A stretch of DNA of 64,000 nt. It comes from Pelecanus crispus (taxonomy: Eukaryota; Chordata; Aves; Pelecaniformes; Pelecanidae). The stretch is from contig NC_134660.1 of assembly GCF_030463565.1 (NCBI RefSeq), positions 2,555,501 to 2,619,500 on the forward strand, read 5' to 3'. Positions 1 to 19,992 of the stretch are shown here, piece by piece. Position numbers and translations under genes: made by a program. How positions within the stretch are numbered: the stretch's first letter is position 1; the number at the start of each line of letters is the position of its first letter. The notes beneath the pieces were generated by a model that saw only the letters and a program-made list of their open reading frames with translations, had not been told where the DNA came from and ran no database searches.

Positions 1-770
1 TGTGAGGGTGCAAAGGTGTGGGGGTGCAAATGCATGGGTGTGTAAAGGCATGGGGGTGCATGCACGGTGTGTGCAAAGGTGTGGGTGTGCAAAGGCGTGG
101 GGGTGCCAACACGAGGCTTCAAGTATGGAGGCGTGTGGGTGCGCAAATGTGTGTGCATGCAGATGGGGCTGTGCATGCACGTGTCTGAGTGTGTGCATAG
201 ATGCGTGCGTGTATGTGCATGCACATGCGTGAGCGCAGGTGTACATACAGGCATGTGTAAGCGCGAGCATGGCAGTGTGCAAACATGGGTCTGCAAACAT
301 GGGTGTGCAAACATGGGCGTGCACGTGGGAATGGGTGTGCATGCAGACGGGCGTGTGCACACATGTGCCAGGGTGTGTGCGTGTGCACAGATGCATAGGT
401 GTATACATGTGCATGCACATGTGTGAGCGCAGGCATGCACACAGGCAAATGTGTGTGAGCACGGAGGCGTGCACATGTGTGTGTGCGAACACAGGTGTGC
501 GCTCAGGACCACGCATGCGTGCAGGTAGGTGTCTGCACACATGCACCTGGGCACATGCGTGTGTGGAGACGCCCAGGCGTCCGTGTGCGCTCGCACACGC
601 GTGAGCGCAGGCATGCGTACAGGCCCGTGTCTGCGCAGACACAGGCACCCACGGGCACGTGTGCTCAGGTACCTGCGCGTGGGTGGATACACGCACGCAG
701 ATGTGCACAGGCGTGCTGCGCACACGCGTGTGCATGCACATGTGCAGGCAGCCCGGGGGCTCCGCAGTCC
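1..770. repeat. GT/GC-rich degenerate tandem repeat
   Basis: The sequence alternates purine and pyrimidine for long stretches (gtgtgcatgcacatg and similar). It includes a clearer short array near 276-325, where a unit close to gtgcaaacatgggt recurs. ORFs read here are Cys/His/Val-rich artefacts of the repeat. Alternating GT/GC DNA of this kind can form Z-DNA. No gene is seen. Confidence 0.75.
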
Positions 771-775
771 CCCCC

Positions 776-2740
776 GCCCCGGTAGCTAAAAATATCCCCC
801 ATGGCTGCCTCCAGCCATCACCACGGCAACGGGAGGATGGGGAGCGGGTCTGGGGGGGGGGGGCAGCCCCCCAGCCCCCCCCACCCATGGGTGCAGGAGC
901 CCTGTGCAGCTCAGGAGCGGGGTGAAGCCCCCCGGGGTGCGGGGGTGCCTGGAGGTGCTGCTGTGGGGTGGGAGCCCCGGGCGCCTGCTGCCCCCCCAGC
1001 CCTCCCAGCTCCCCTTGGTGAGGATGGGGGGCTCCGAATCCCCTTAATTCCCCGGTGAATCATTCATGGGGCCGGGGCGCTGCAAATCCCCCCCGCGCCG
1101 GGGCCGGGATTAGGCGGGCGAGCAGCAGCCGGCGAGGGGCCCCGGCAGCCAGGGGGGGGCCCCTGGCCCCTATTCATGAGGAGGGATTTCCTGTGCCGGG
1201 GGGGTCCCGCTCCCCGCAGCTGGCGGCGGGGGAACCGGTGACCGCGGGGGCCACCCCTGTCCCCAGCCAGGAGGGGACCAGAGCAGCCCCCCTGCACGGC
1301 ACCCCCATGGCAAAGAACCCCCAAACGGGGCCCTGGGCCTGGCGGGGTGCAGGGGGGGGGCTGTGGGATGCGCTAAGGGGGTCCCAGCCCCCCGGCCCAG
1401 CGCGGGGGCGGCCGGCGCGGGGGGAAGGCATCGAGGCCTCGGCGCAGCGCCCCGGCTTTGGCAGGGCGCCCCGGCCCAGCTGCCTGCAGCCCCGGGGCTG
1501 GGGGGGGGGCCGGAAGGGGCCGGGGCCGTTCCCAGCGCCGGGGGCTGGCGGGGGGCGAGCGGGGGCCAGTGTGGGGGGCTTCCCCTTCCCACGGGGTAAG
1601 CGGGGCAGCCTGGCCCCCCCCCCCCCCCCGATGCCCGTTGCTGCTGGGGGGCACATGGCCAGTTCCCACCCGCCTGCACCGGTGTTTGATGGGGTGTGAA
1701 GGATTTGGTTCCCAGGAGGGGCTCCCAGCGGGAAGGCGGGGGGGGGACACACACACAGCCTGGGGTGGGGGCACCCCCATGGGGCCACCCAGACCCACAG
1801 CCGGCGGCGGGTGCTGCCCCACGGGGCCTCCAACGATGGGGATGCAGGCGCCCAGGCTGCGCCCAGCGTCACCCCCTTCCCGGGGGGCCCGGGGGGGCCC
1901 AGCTCGGCCATGCCGCCGGGCTCGGGCTATATATAGCGGCTCCACGCCGCAGAGCAGCGGGATGAATTTTAATGGGCTTGTTCCGGCCGACTGCGTCGCG
2001 CCCCGAGAGCGACACGGCCCCTCCGTGTCCCTCGTCCCCCCCCAGCTCGGGGTCTGCAACGGGGCGCCGGCGTCCCCACCCTGCCTGGGGGGGGGGGGGG
2101 GGGAAGAGGGGCCTGGGGGTGGCACTGGGGGCAACTCGGATGCTCGTCACGGGGGACCGGGGCCTGGTGATGGGTGGGAGAGGCGCCCGTCCACGCGTCG
2201 GGGGGTTTGCGGGCGAACCCCAGCCCTGCCTCAGTTTCCCCCTTGGGACGGAGGGTGCCGGGTGGCCACGGGCGGGAGGATCTGGGGACACGGCGTTGTG
2301 CTGAGGTGGCCGAGCCCAGCGGGCCGGGGGCAGATGAGCTCAGCCCCGGCCACGGCCTTATCGCGGGCAGACGGCGTTGCGGGGGGGGGCGGCCGCAGAC
2401 GCGCCGTATTTGCTGAGGATAAAGTGTACAGTACAGGCGGGGGCCGGGCTGGGGGTGCCGCCACCCTGCCCCTGCCCCTGCCACGCTGGCGCCCCGGCTG
2501 CTGCCGGCCGTGGGGATGGGGGGGCCCCGGGTGCCGCGGGGACCAGGAGGGCCACGGGGACCGGGGGGGTCCAGGGAGGCCACGGGGGCCACGGGGACCA
2601 TGGCGGAGCAGGGGCAGCACAGGGACCAGGGGGACCAGGGGGGCCCTGGGCGTGGGATACCCACCAGCAGCCCAGGCTGTGACTGCCCCCGGCCCTGGGT
2701 TGGAGGATGGGGGCTGCTCTGGGCACTGCCATGCCACGGG
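776..2740. other. GC-rich non-coding DNA, no gene seen
   Basis: Long G and C runs make all frames open, but nothing resembles a conserved protein. The only promoter-like detail is a TATATATAG string at 1928-1936 followed by GC-rich DNA. One copy of the dispersed CCTCAGTTTCCC motif lies at 2229-2240. Confidence 0.5.
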
Positions 2741-2742
2741 GA

Positions 2743-3085
2743 CCCCCATCCCCTGGGGACCCCCATCCTCTGGGGACCCCCATCCCCTAGGTACCCCATG
2801 CCATAGGTACCCCCATCCCCTGGGTACCCCCATCCCCTGGGGACCCCCGTCCTCTGGGGACCCCCATCCCCTGCGTAGCACTGTCCCCTTGCTGTCCCCA
2901 TCCCCTGGGCACTGAGAGCCGCTGTCCCCTGAGGACCCCCCTCCCCTGGGCGCTGCCGTGCCCGGTTATCCCCGTCCCCCGGGTACCCCCCTCCCCTGGG
3001 TACCCTCATCCCCTGGGGACCCCCATCCCCCGGGGACCCCCATCCCCCTCATCCCCTGGGTACCCTCGTCCCCTGGGTGCCACCG
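2743..3085. repeat. 17-bp minisatellite
   Basis: About 15-20 copies of a unit close to ggggacccccatcccct, with variants such as gggtacccccatcccct. The phase slips in places. It lies upstream of the presumed THRA promoter and is non-coding. Confidence 0.85.
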
Positions 3086-3235
3086 CACTGCCTGTGCAGC
3101 CCAGGGAGGGGGGGGGTGACAGGGCGGGGGGGGGGGGGGCGGGCGGCCAGGCCGAGCCCCCTGGGGGTCCCAGGGCCGAGCTGCGGTGCCCGGGGCGGGG
3201 GGGGGGGGACAGGGGGCAGCGGCCCTTTAAGGCCG

Positions 3236-3257
3236 GGCATGATGGGATCTGTAGTCC
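3236..3257 (-). promoter_or_regulatory. ZNF143/SBS1-like promoter motif
   Basis: Read on the minus strand this is ACTACAGATCCCATCATGCC preceded by GG. It is close to the ZNF143/THAP11 SBS consensus, which has the core ACTACAnnTCCCAGCATGC. Such sites usually sit within a few hundred bases of housekeeping or bidirectional promoters. It may mark a promoter for the gene upstream of THRA (MED24 in mammals), but no MED24 coding exon is visible. Confidence 0.45.
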
Positions 3258-3599
3258 GGGGGGGTGGGCGCAGGGGCTGCTGGGAAGGCGGTGGGGTGGG
3301 CCGGGCGGGTTGGGGTGCTGCGGGGGGGGGGGACCCCCCAATGAGCCCCCTCCCGCGCCCCCCGTGCACGCCGCCACCCCTGGCCCCACGGTGGGGTCCG
3401 GCCCCAGCCCCACGGCGGATCCCTGCCCCACAGCCCCCCCCCCCAGCCCCATACCCCCGGGGGGCGCAGGGGCAGGGTCGTGTGTGTCCCCCCTCCCCCC
3501 CCCCACGCCGTGCGGGGTCCCGTGGGGCTGGCGGGGCCGCGGCCGCATCCTGCCCGGGGCGGTGCGGGGCCGGGTGGGCACCCCGGGGTGCGGAGCTGG

Positions 3600-4290
3600 C
3601 CCCCGCCCCGTGGGCACCGTCGTCACCCCCCCGTGGGCACCGTCCCCAGCCCCCCGTGGGCACCATCTCCGCCCCGCCACGGGCACCGCCCCGGACCCCC
3701 GTGGGCACCGTCCCCAGCCCCCCGTGGGCACCATCTCCGCCCCGCCACGGGCACCGTCCCTGGACCCCCGTGGGCACCGTCCCCCGCCACCCGTGGGTGC
3801 TGTCCCCAACCCTTGGGGCACCGTCCCCCCTCACCCTTGGCACTGTCACCGCGTCCCCGTGGGCACCGTCCCCACCCTGTGGTGGGCACCGTCCCCGGGG
3901 CCTCCGTGGGCACTGTCTCCAGCTCCACTTAGGCACCGTCCCCAACCCCCGTGGGCAGCGTCCCCATTGTCACTGTCCCTGCATCCCTGTGCTGGGTGGG
4001 CACCGTCCCCAGCCCCCCGTGGGCACCATCTCCGCCCCGCCACGGGCACCGTCCCTGGACCCCAGTGGGCACCGTCCCCAGCCACCCCTGGGTGCTGTCC
4101 CCAACCCCTGCGGGCACCCCACCGCCGCTGTCACGACATCCCTGTGGGCGCTGTCGCCAGTCCCCACGGCCACCAGCCCTGCCCACGGGCATCGCCCCCG
4201 CGCCTCCGTGCGCACCGTCCCCAGCCCCGCGTGGGCACAGACCCCGACCCCGTGGGCACCGTCCCCTGTCCCCGCTGTCCCTGTCACGGC
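3600..4290. repeat. GC-rich minisatellite based on gtgggcaccgtcccc
   Basis: The core gtgggcaccgtccccagcc alternates with gtgggcaccatctccgcc and ccacgggcaccgtccctg. This gives several copies of a roughly 54-bp higher-order unit. It lies just upstream of the CpG-rich presumed THRA promoter. Confidence 0.85.
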
Positions 4291-4399
4291 ACCCCTGCGA
4301 CCACCACCCCCCAGCTCCCCGTGGGCGCCGTCGCGGGGCTCCCCACACGCACCTCCCCCCTCCCGCCCGCCCCGTGGGGGCCCCTCCCGGGGTGGGGGC

Positions 4400-4630
4400 G
4401 CGACCGCTGCCGTGGGTCCCCACGCGGGGTCCGTGGGGCGGGCGCGGCGGGTGCAGGGAGCGGCTGCGGCCGGCGGAGGGGGCTGCGGCCGCGGCGGAGC
4501 GGGCGGGCGGGCGGCGCGGCGGGGCCGGGGGAGGAGCCAGGCGCCGTCGGCCGCCGCCGCCGCCGCCGCTGCGCCCCGCTCCGCTCCGCGCCCCGCTCCG
4601 CTCCGCTCCGCGCCCGCCGCCGCCGCCCAG
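4400..4630 (+). promoter_or_regulatory. THRA: CpG-island promoter and possible non-coding THRA exon 1
   Basis: This is an extreme CpG-rich stretch with GCC triplets and repeated ccgctccg/ccgcgcc strings. It ends in a good splice donor (cgcccag followed by gtacgg, GT at 4631-4632). It is the most likely untranslated first exon of THRA on the plus strand, since the first coding exon has its own acceptor at 11391-11392. The position is inferred from composition and the donor only; the transcription start cannot be placed. Confidence 0.35.
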
Positions 4631-4639
4631 GTACGGCCC

Positions 4640-7600
4640 GAGGGGGCCCCGCCGCCGCCCCCCGCCCGGCCCCGCCGCAGGCCGGTTGTTTACCGACGGC
4701 CGCGGGCCCCCCCCACCCCCCCGGGAGCCCGGGGCTGAGCCCGGGCGCAGTTCGGTGCGTGCAATGGCGGGGGGGGTGGTGTCGGGGCGGGGGGGCTGGA
4801 GCGGCGGGGAGCGGCGGCGGGGTGGGGGGGAGCCCGGGCCGAGCGCGCACCGGGAGGAAAAACACGGGTAAATATTTTTCTTGAGAAAAAAAAAAAAAAA
4901 AATCCGGGCGTTTGGCGTGGGGCGGGGGGGCCGGCGTGGGGCGGGGGGGGTGCCGTGTCCCTCCGTGCGGGGCGGGGGGGGGCCGCGCCCCCCCCCCCCT
5001 TTCCCCGCTGCTGCAGCGCGGGGCTGCCCGGGGGCACGGCCGCTGCCCACCGCCCGCCACGCCACGCCACGGCCGCGGAGGGGGGGGGGGGGGCCGTGCA
5101 CGGCGGGCAGCTCCCCCGCCCGCCTGCAGCGCCGTGGCCCCCCCCGGCCCCGCGCCGGTTTGCGTGGCCGTGGCGGCGTGGCGGGGGCCCGTGGGCCCGG
5201 CCGTGGCGTGGCTCTGCGGTGACGGCTGCGGGGCCGAGCCGCGGCGGGGGCCGTGCCCCGGGCAGGTCGCGGGGCCGTGCCGTGGGCAGGCCGGGGCCGT
5301 GTCGCGGGGGGGGGCCGTGGCCCGGTCGAGCCGTGGCCGCGCCGTGGGGAGGCCGTGAGGGGGGGGGGGCCGTGGCCGTGCCCCGTGGCCGTCCCCGCCC
5401 GCTCCTGGCAGCGGCGGCAGGAATGCCTGCGATTTTTTTTTTTTTTTAAATTTTTTTTTTATTATTATTTTTTTGCTGCGCCGGGAGCAGAGCGCGGGGG
5501 GGGCCCCGGGGGGGGCGGTTCGGCCGCTCCCGGCTGGGGCGGGGGCAGCGGGGGGCGTCCCCGGTGCGGGGGGGGGGGGCGCTCCGGCTCCGCACCCCCG
5601 GGCTGCCCCCGCCGAGCGGGGTGCGGGGCGTGGCGGGGGCTCCCCTCCCCACGCAGCCCCGCGGGAGGAGGGTGGGGGTGGGGGTCGCGGACGGCGGCGT
5701 CCCCCAACCCCGGCGGGGGAGGGGGGGGGGGGCGGATCCTGCCCGGGGTGCGGCGGTCCCGGTGTCGCCGGCGGGGCGCGGGCTGCGGTCCCGGCCGGGC
5801 TTCGGTGCGTGTGTGCCCCCCCCCCGCCCCGGTGCGAAGAGGGGAAACTGAGGCAGGGCAGCCGGGCGCCGCGGCCAAGGTCACCCCGGGACCGGCCGGC
5901 CTTGCCGGGGCCTCCGGCTCGACCTCCCCGCCGGCCCCACGCCGACCTTCAGCCGCGGCGGCCGCCGTGACCCCCGCCCCGCGGGGCTGACACCGCCGGC
6001 ACCGGCCGCGGGGGGGGCCGGGGCTGCGCCTCACCCCGCCTGACCCCCGCCGGCACCGGGCACTCCCGGAGCTCCGGCGGGGCGGGGAAGGGGCGGGGGG
6101 GGGGGGGCGTCGGGGCCGCCGTGGGGCGCGGGCAGGCCCCGGTGGAACCGGTTTGGGGGGGGCTCCCCCGCCCGGGGGTCTTGGCGCAGGGTGGGGGCGC
6201 GGTGCATTCTCCCCCCCCCCACCCCCGGCGCTGCCGTGCGGCTGCGTGTGCCCCCCCACCCCACCCCTCCGCCGCTGCTCGCCCACGCCGGTGCAGCCCC
6301 GGCACCCCCCGGGCCGGCAGCGGGGGGGGGGGGGGGTCCCCGCCTGACACCCCCCGCCCGGCCGCGGCCGTGACCTTCGCGGGGCCGCGGCGTGGCAGAC
6401 CCGCGGGTGGGGGGAGGCAGGGAGTGGGGGGGCCCGATCCAGGCGTTAAGGGCCGTCCAGCCCCCGGGACCCCGCACCCCTCGGGCAGTGGGGGGGCTGC
6501 GCCCGCACCCCCCATCCCCTCCCGGGGGGCGGCGGCTCCAGGAAGCAGCCCCCCCCCCCTCCCCCGTCCCCCGCCGCCGTGCACGGTCCCGGGGCAGCGA
6601 GCGCGGCTGCCGGCAAAGGCTCGAGCAGCCGGGGCCGCCCCGGGGGTCCCAGCCCGGGGGTCCCAGCCCGGGGGTCCCAGCCCGAGCCCCCCCGCCCCGG
6701 CCCCGCCGGACCCCGCGCAGCCGCCGGTGCGCGGTGGAGCGCGGGGGCGGGGCCGGACGCCTGGGTCCCCTTCCAGGCGGTTGGGGGGGGGGCAGCAGGA
6801 GGAGGAGGAGGAGGAGGAGAAGGGGGGGATGCGGTGAAGGCGAAGGCGGGCGCGGGCAGGGCGCCCGGGGCCCCGCTCAGGCTGCGATGCGGCCGGGGGG
6901 TGCAGCGGGGCCGGGCCCCCCCCGGGGCGGTGTCGCACGGAGGTGGCCCCGGCACGGCGGACCCTCGGCCCGTCCCGGCCTGGCAGGGGTTGGGGGCCGT
7001 GGGGACACTGTGGGGACCGTCCCCCACATCCCCTTCCCAGGCTGGGGTGGGCTCCCCCCGGACGCGTTCGGTGCTGATTCCCAAGTCCCACCGGCGGTGC
7101 CGACCCTGGCCTCGTGGCGAGGTGACGGCTCCGTCCCCCCTGCGAGCGGGGGCCCCCGGGGAGGGAACCCAGGAGCCCCCCCCCCCGCCCCCCCCCCCCA
7201 TCCCGGTGCACGTGAACCGGAGCCCCCGATTTAGAAACGTCCCCATCCCTGTGCCAAGCTGCAAGCGCTGAGAATAGCTCTCCAGCGTCCCGGCACAGCC
7301 TCCCCGGGGACGGGGGCACCCCACGGGGCTCGGGACCTGCAGCCGCCCCGGTGAGCTGAGACCGTGGGCGCTCAGCGCACGCCACGGGTCCCCGTCAGGT
7401 GTCGTTTGCGGTCAGGAGGAGTGGGGGCACAGGGATCCGGCCACGGCCTGCCGCACCAGCGTGAGGGGCACGGTGCTGGGGGAAGTGGCACCGTGGCTCT
7501 TCCTCTGCCGAGCAGCTCCCCGGTGGCGGCCTTGGCGGGATGGGGAAACTGAGGCACAGCTGAAAGCAGCCGAGCAGGGCGGAGGGAGAGGAACCGGGGC

Positions 7601-10600
7601 TGCTGCCTCATCCCGGCCGCACGCTCGGGCGCCGTGGGAAGGAGCAGCTGGCACGGCTTCAGTTGGACTTAACGGCACCAGGAGTCCCTTGGGGTTCGTG
7701 GTGGCTGCGGGGCCAGGCGGAGGTCAGGGTCGCGGCACAGGTCGCCACAGCGGCGATCCAGGACCCACTGGAAGCGCGAGGCCGCGGCAGCCCGTGGGTG
7801 CCCGGTCAGCGCCGGGGCAGGTCACGGGCCCCGTGGCCACCCGCCCTCACTTGGGTGGTGGCTTCCCTGCACCGCCGAGCCCCCGGGGCGGACGGGGCCC
7901 CAGCGCCCACGCGCCGTGGCCACAGCAGGCCCAGGCTTGGCCAGCCCGTGCCGCGGCACGGCCCGGACCTCGTGTGCGCGGGGAGGGGGCACCACGCGGG
8001 TCCCCCATGGCACAGGGTGGGCTGCCCTGATGTCAGGCCCATGGCATCCCCCGCGCTCGGGCTGCCCAGCTGCTGCGCATGCCTGGGATTCCTGCAGCCT
8101 CCCGGCGCGCTGGCCCCACCGCGCTGCCATGCGTGCCCCACGGCACCGGGCACCCCGCCGCAGCAGGCACCGCGCAGCACCGGACACGGGGTGACACGCA
8201 CCGGCAGACGCGCAGGCTGAGCACAAGGCAGCGGGCAAGGACGCGCGTGTGGCACCAGGTGCAGCCGCACATGCGGGCACCGGCGTGTGCCGGGTGCCGC
8301 CGGCCGTGTGGCGGCAGGTGCCCCCACGCCTGGCCGCGCTCCCACGGGCACGGTCCTGCCAGCCGGCGCAGCCGGCGTTTGTCCGGCTGCGACAGAGCAG
8401 CGCTGCTACCCCCGGTGCCCGCCGCGCTGCTGCCCGCCGCGCTGCTGCCCGCCGCTGCCTGCACAACCGGGCATCGCGTGCCGGTGTCCAGCGGGTGTGG
8501 GACTGGCGGGTCTGCCCGCGGCGCCCTGCCCCCAGCCCGTGCTAATCATGCTAATTGGCACCCTGGCTAAAGCGCTTAGGCCCTCACCTCCCTGACCCAG
8601 ATGGCAGCTGGGCCGGGGGGAGGGGGATGCCCGGGACCCCCGGAGCCCATCTGTCCCGGGGGGGCAGGGACACCGATGGGCGTCCCCGGTACCCAGCACC
8701 CATTTCTGGCTGCACCGAGGCGGCCGGTGCCATCGCCGAGGAGCATTCCCCGGGCTGTGGTCCCCGTCCCGGGGGGTCCCTGGGGGCGTCACGCCTGGGG
8801 AGCGGGGTGCTGGGTGCCCCCCGCGGGGCGACGTGGCTCCTGCCACCGGCCCAGCCCTGGACTTTGCCCCCAGGTTGTTTTCCATCACCTGCAACCACCC
8901 GACTCAGCAGAAACGCTCCCCTGGGCGTGGGGCTGGGCTGGGGGGGGGGGGTGTGCAGGGTGGGGGGCCCCCGCCGGCTGCCACCCTGCTCCCACCCAGC
9001 CCCGTGCCTGGTCCCGTGGGTTGGGGACGCGCAGGTTGGGGTGCCACCCGGCACGGGGAACAGCGCGGGGGGCTGAGACCCGATTGTGCTCATGGCACGA
9101 GTCCTGCAGGAGCGGGAGGAGGAGAGCCGCCTCCCGTGTCTGTCTGTCTGTCTGTCTGGGCTGCCCCAGCGCGCCCAGGATTCCTCGAGCGACGGTTCCT
9201 GGAGCGGCACCGCGGGCTCGGCCGGGCGCTGGGTGCCGGGGGTGTCGGCGGGGGTGGCGGGGGCCGCTCGTTGGCGCGGGCGAGCCCCGACTTAATGGTG
9301 CTGAGCCCTGGCTTTAGCCCTAAGCCCCTCTAATTCGACGCCGCTCACCGGCCAGGCCGCCCCGGCGGGGAAACTGAGGCAGCGGTGACCAAACCCACCT
9401 CGTGCCCTGGCCTGTGCCGCTTTCGCTGCGGCGGCGACGCGTGCCCCGGCCCCACATGTGCACCGAGCGGGTTCAGGGCTCTGCTGGCGCGTGGGGTCCC
9501 GGGGGGAAGAAGGGGCGGGGGGCGGGCGGGGGGGGCGGGGGGGGGGGGAGCCGGTGCCCGGCGGGGGCCGCGCAGCCCTGGCGCGCTGCCAGTGCCTATA
9601 CTTGGAAGTCTCCGCGCGCCGTTCCCATATGGAACAAACATTTGCTGCAGCCCCCCGGCCGCGCCGCCCTGGCTCTATAGGTACCGCCGGCGGCCGGCCC
9701 CAAAGCCTGGCCTGGAGCTGTGGTGAGAAGCCCTGGGCCCCCCCACCCCACCCCTGAGCCCCCCCCCGAGGTAGGGAGGGGACCCAGGGGTGGGGGGGTG
9801 CCCTGTGGTGCCTCAGTTTCCCTGCAGAAGCAGGGGCAGGCGATGAGCCCCCCCGCCTCAGGGCACGTGCCTAGGGGTGGCAGGGACCCCTCGTGAAACC
9901 CCCCCGCACCCCGTGTGCGTCGCACGCGTGCGCTCACCCCGCAGCGGCGTGGGGTGCCGCCGCGCACACCGTGGGTGCAGCATCCCTCGCCCCCATCCCG
10001 GCTATCCCTGGCTGGAGGGGGGCCAGGGTGCAGGGCCGGGGCACCCCGTGGGAGTGTTGGGGGGGACGGACGGACGGGACCCCGGCGCAGCCGAGCCCCG
10101 GCCGCTGCGTTTTAAATCCGCCGGAGGAATTTCTGCCGCGGCCAAGACAAACGTGACCTACTTTCTGCCTGTCCCCGCACGGAGCGGAGGAGCCCGAGGG
10201 CCGGGCACGGCGCCCGGTGCAGCCCCACGCCCCCCACCCCCCCGGTGCGGGCTGGGGGCCCCCACACCCCCCCCCGTACCCCTGTGCCGCTGCAGGTCGC
10301 CGGGGGTTCACGGGGGGTGCTTGCGAGCGGGGCCCCGTCCCGCTGGGGTGCTGCAGGTGTGCGGGGTGGGTGCTGGGCACCCGTGGGGACGTGGAGCCTG
10401 GGGGCTGGTGAGGGGGGGGTCCGCTGGGGTCGTGCCTTGGTTTCCCCGGGGCGGGGGGTTGCAGCGGGGTGGGGGGCAGTGGGTGCCCCCGGTGCTGCCC
10501 ACGCCCCGGCCCCACTGTGCCATGTCTTTGCCGCAGGAGAGCTCGCGGAGAAGGGATCGCCTGGCCCCCCCTGGCCCCCCCCGGCGCCCCCCACCCCGTA

Positions 10601-10840
10601 AGTCTCCCCCCACCCACCCGGCACGGGGGCCCGCATGTGGGGCGAGTGCATCAGGGCTCAGCCTGGCCCCCGGGCGCGGTGGCTGTGGGGGCTCCCCTGG
10701 GCAGGGGGGCTGCTCTGTGTGCCCCCACCCCCCCAAGCTCCCCCCACTGCTTGGGGGGGGCCCCCCCAGCCCTGCCCAGCCCAGCTCTGCCCTGCCCCAC
10801 ACCTGGGTGCAGCACCCGCTGCCGCTGCTGCGCACGCTTG
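4640..10840. other. GC-rich DNA upstream of THRA coding exons, no gene seen
   Basis: If the first exon at about 4.4-4.63 kb is real, this is THRA 5' intron. It contains an A-run near 4885-4901, a T-rich stretch at 5430-5475, a (TCTG)n microsatellite at 9137-9157, a four-copy ccgggggtcccag repeat near 6640-6690, and four copies of the dispersed CCTCAGTTTCCC motif. A ROR/Rev-erb element lies at 10154-10164. No open frame resembles a known protein. Confidence 0.5.
10154..10164 (-). promoter_or_regulatory. Perfect ROR/Rev-erb response element (RORE)
   Basis: The minus strand reads AAAGTAGGTCA. This matches the monomeric RORE/RevRE consensus (A/T)A(A/T)NT(A/G)GGTCA at every position. It lies in an AT-richer island about 1.4 kb upstream of the THRA start codon. 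It could link THRA transcription to NR1D1 and ROR proteins, but a single 11-mer match can also arise by chance. Confidence 0.45.
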
Positions 10841-10849
10841 CGCTTCCCT

Positions 10850-11290
10850 GCACGCTTTCGTACAGCCTTGCACACCCGTGCACACTCTTACACACCCACA
10901 CACACTCTTGCACACCCCGTGCACACTCTCGCACACCCCACACGCTCTCACACAGCCTTGCGCAGCCGTGCACGCTCTTGCACACCCTGCACACTCTCGC
11001 ACAGCCTTGCACACCCCGCACGCTCTTGCACAGCCTTGCACACCCGTGCACGCTCTTATCCAGCCCCACACACTCTTGCACAGCCTTGCACACTCGTGCA
11101 TGCTCTCGCATGCCCCGCGTGCTCTTGCACAGCCCTGTGTGCTGTTGCACACACCCTGCGAGCCCTCGCTTACTCCACGTGTTCTTGCACGTCCCTCTTG
11201 CTCTCACGCAGCTCCTGCACGCTCCTGCACGCTCCTGCATACTCTCACACGCTCCATGTGTTCTTGTAGCCCCTGCACGCCCTCGCCCAG
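10850..11290. repeat. Tandem repeat of cacgctcttgcacagcc units
   Basis: Repeats of roughly 18-27 bp built from gcacactcttgcaca, gcacagccttgcaca and tctcgcacacc. The array ends about 100 bp before the acceptor of the first THRA coding exon. Apparent long ORFs of Ser/Thr/Cys/His on both strands are products of the repeat. Confidence 0.8.
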
Positions 11291-11392
11291 CCTTGCACCA
11301 CGGCGCGAGCTCCCCGGGGGGGCTGTCCACGGCTGCAGCCCTCGCCCCCCCCTCACCGGGGGTCCGGGCTCAGCCGCGGTTTGTCTCGGCAG

Positions 11393-11545
11393 GGTCCGGC
11401 CCGGGATGCTGCGCGGAGCTGAGCACTGAGGCGGGCGCCATGGGGCGCGCGTCGTAGCCCCCCGCCGTGGTCCCCCCCTGCGCGTGGCACCGGTGGCGGA
11501 GCCCACTCGGTCAGTGCTGAGCGCTCCTTGATGGAATTGCGGTGA
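11393..11545 (+). other. THRA: THRA 5' leader of the first coding exon, with three uORFs
   Basis: An acceptor (tgtctcggcag) ends at 11392, so the exon starts at 11393. Three short upstream ORFs precede the THRA start: 11406-11429 (7 codons plus stop), 11440-11457 (5 codons plus stop) and 11531-11545 (4 codons plus stop). The last one ends in TGA directly abutting the THRA ATG at 11546. This arrangement suggests translational control of receptor level. Confidence 0.65.

Positions 11546-19992
<8,447 letters not shown>

Noticed and set aside
9620-9640. CArG-like box ccatatggaa
   Set aside because: The core CCATATGG is two bases shorter than the CC(A/T)6GG consensus. It was not called.
1-11392. 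MED24, the mammalian neighbour of THRA
   Set aside because: No frame on either strand resembles MED24, so its exons must lie beyond the window. Only a promoter-type motif at 3236-3257 is recorded.
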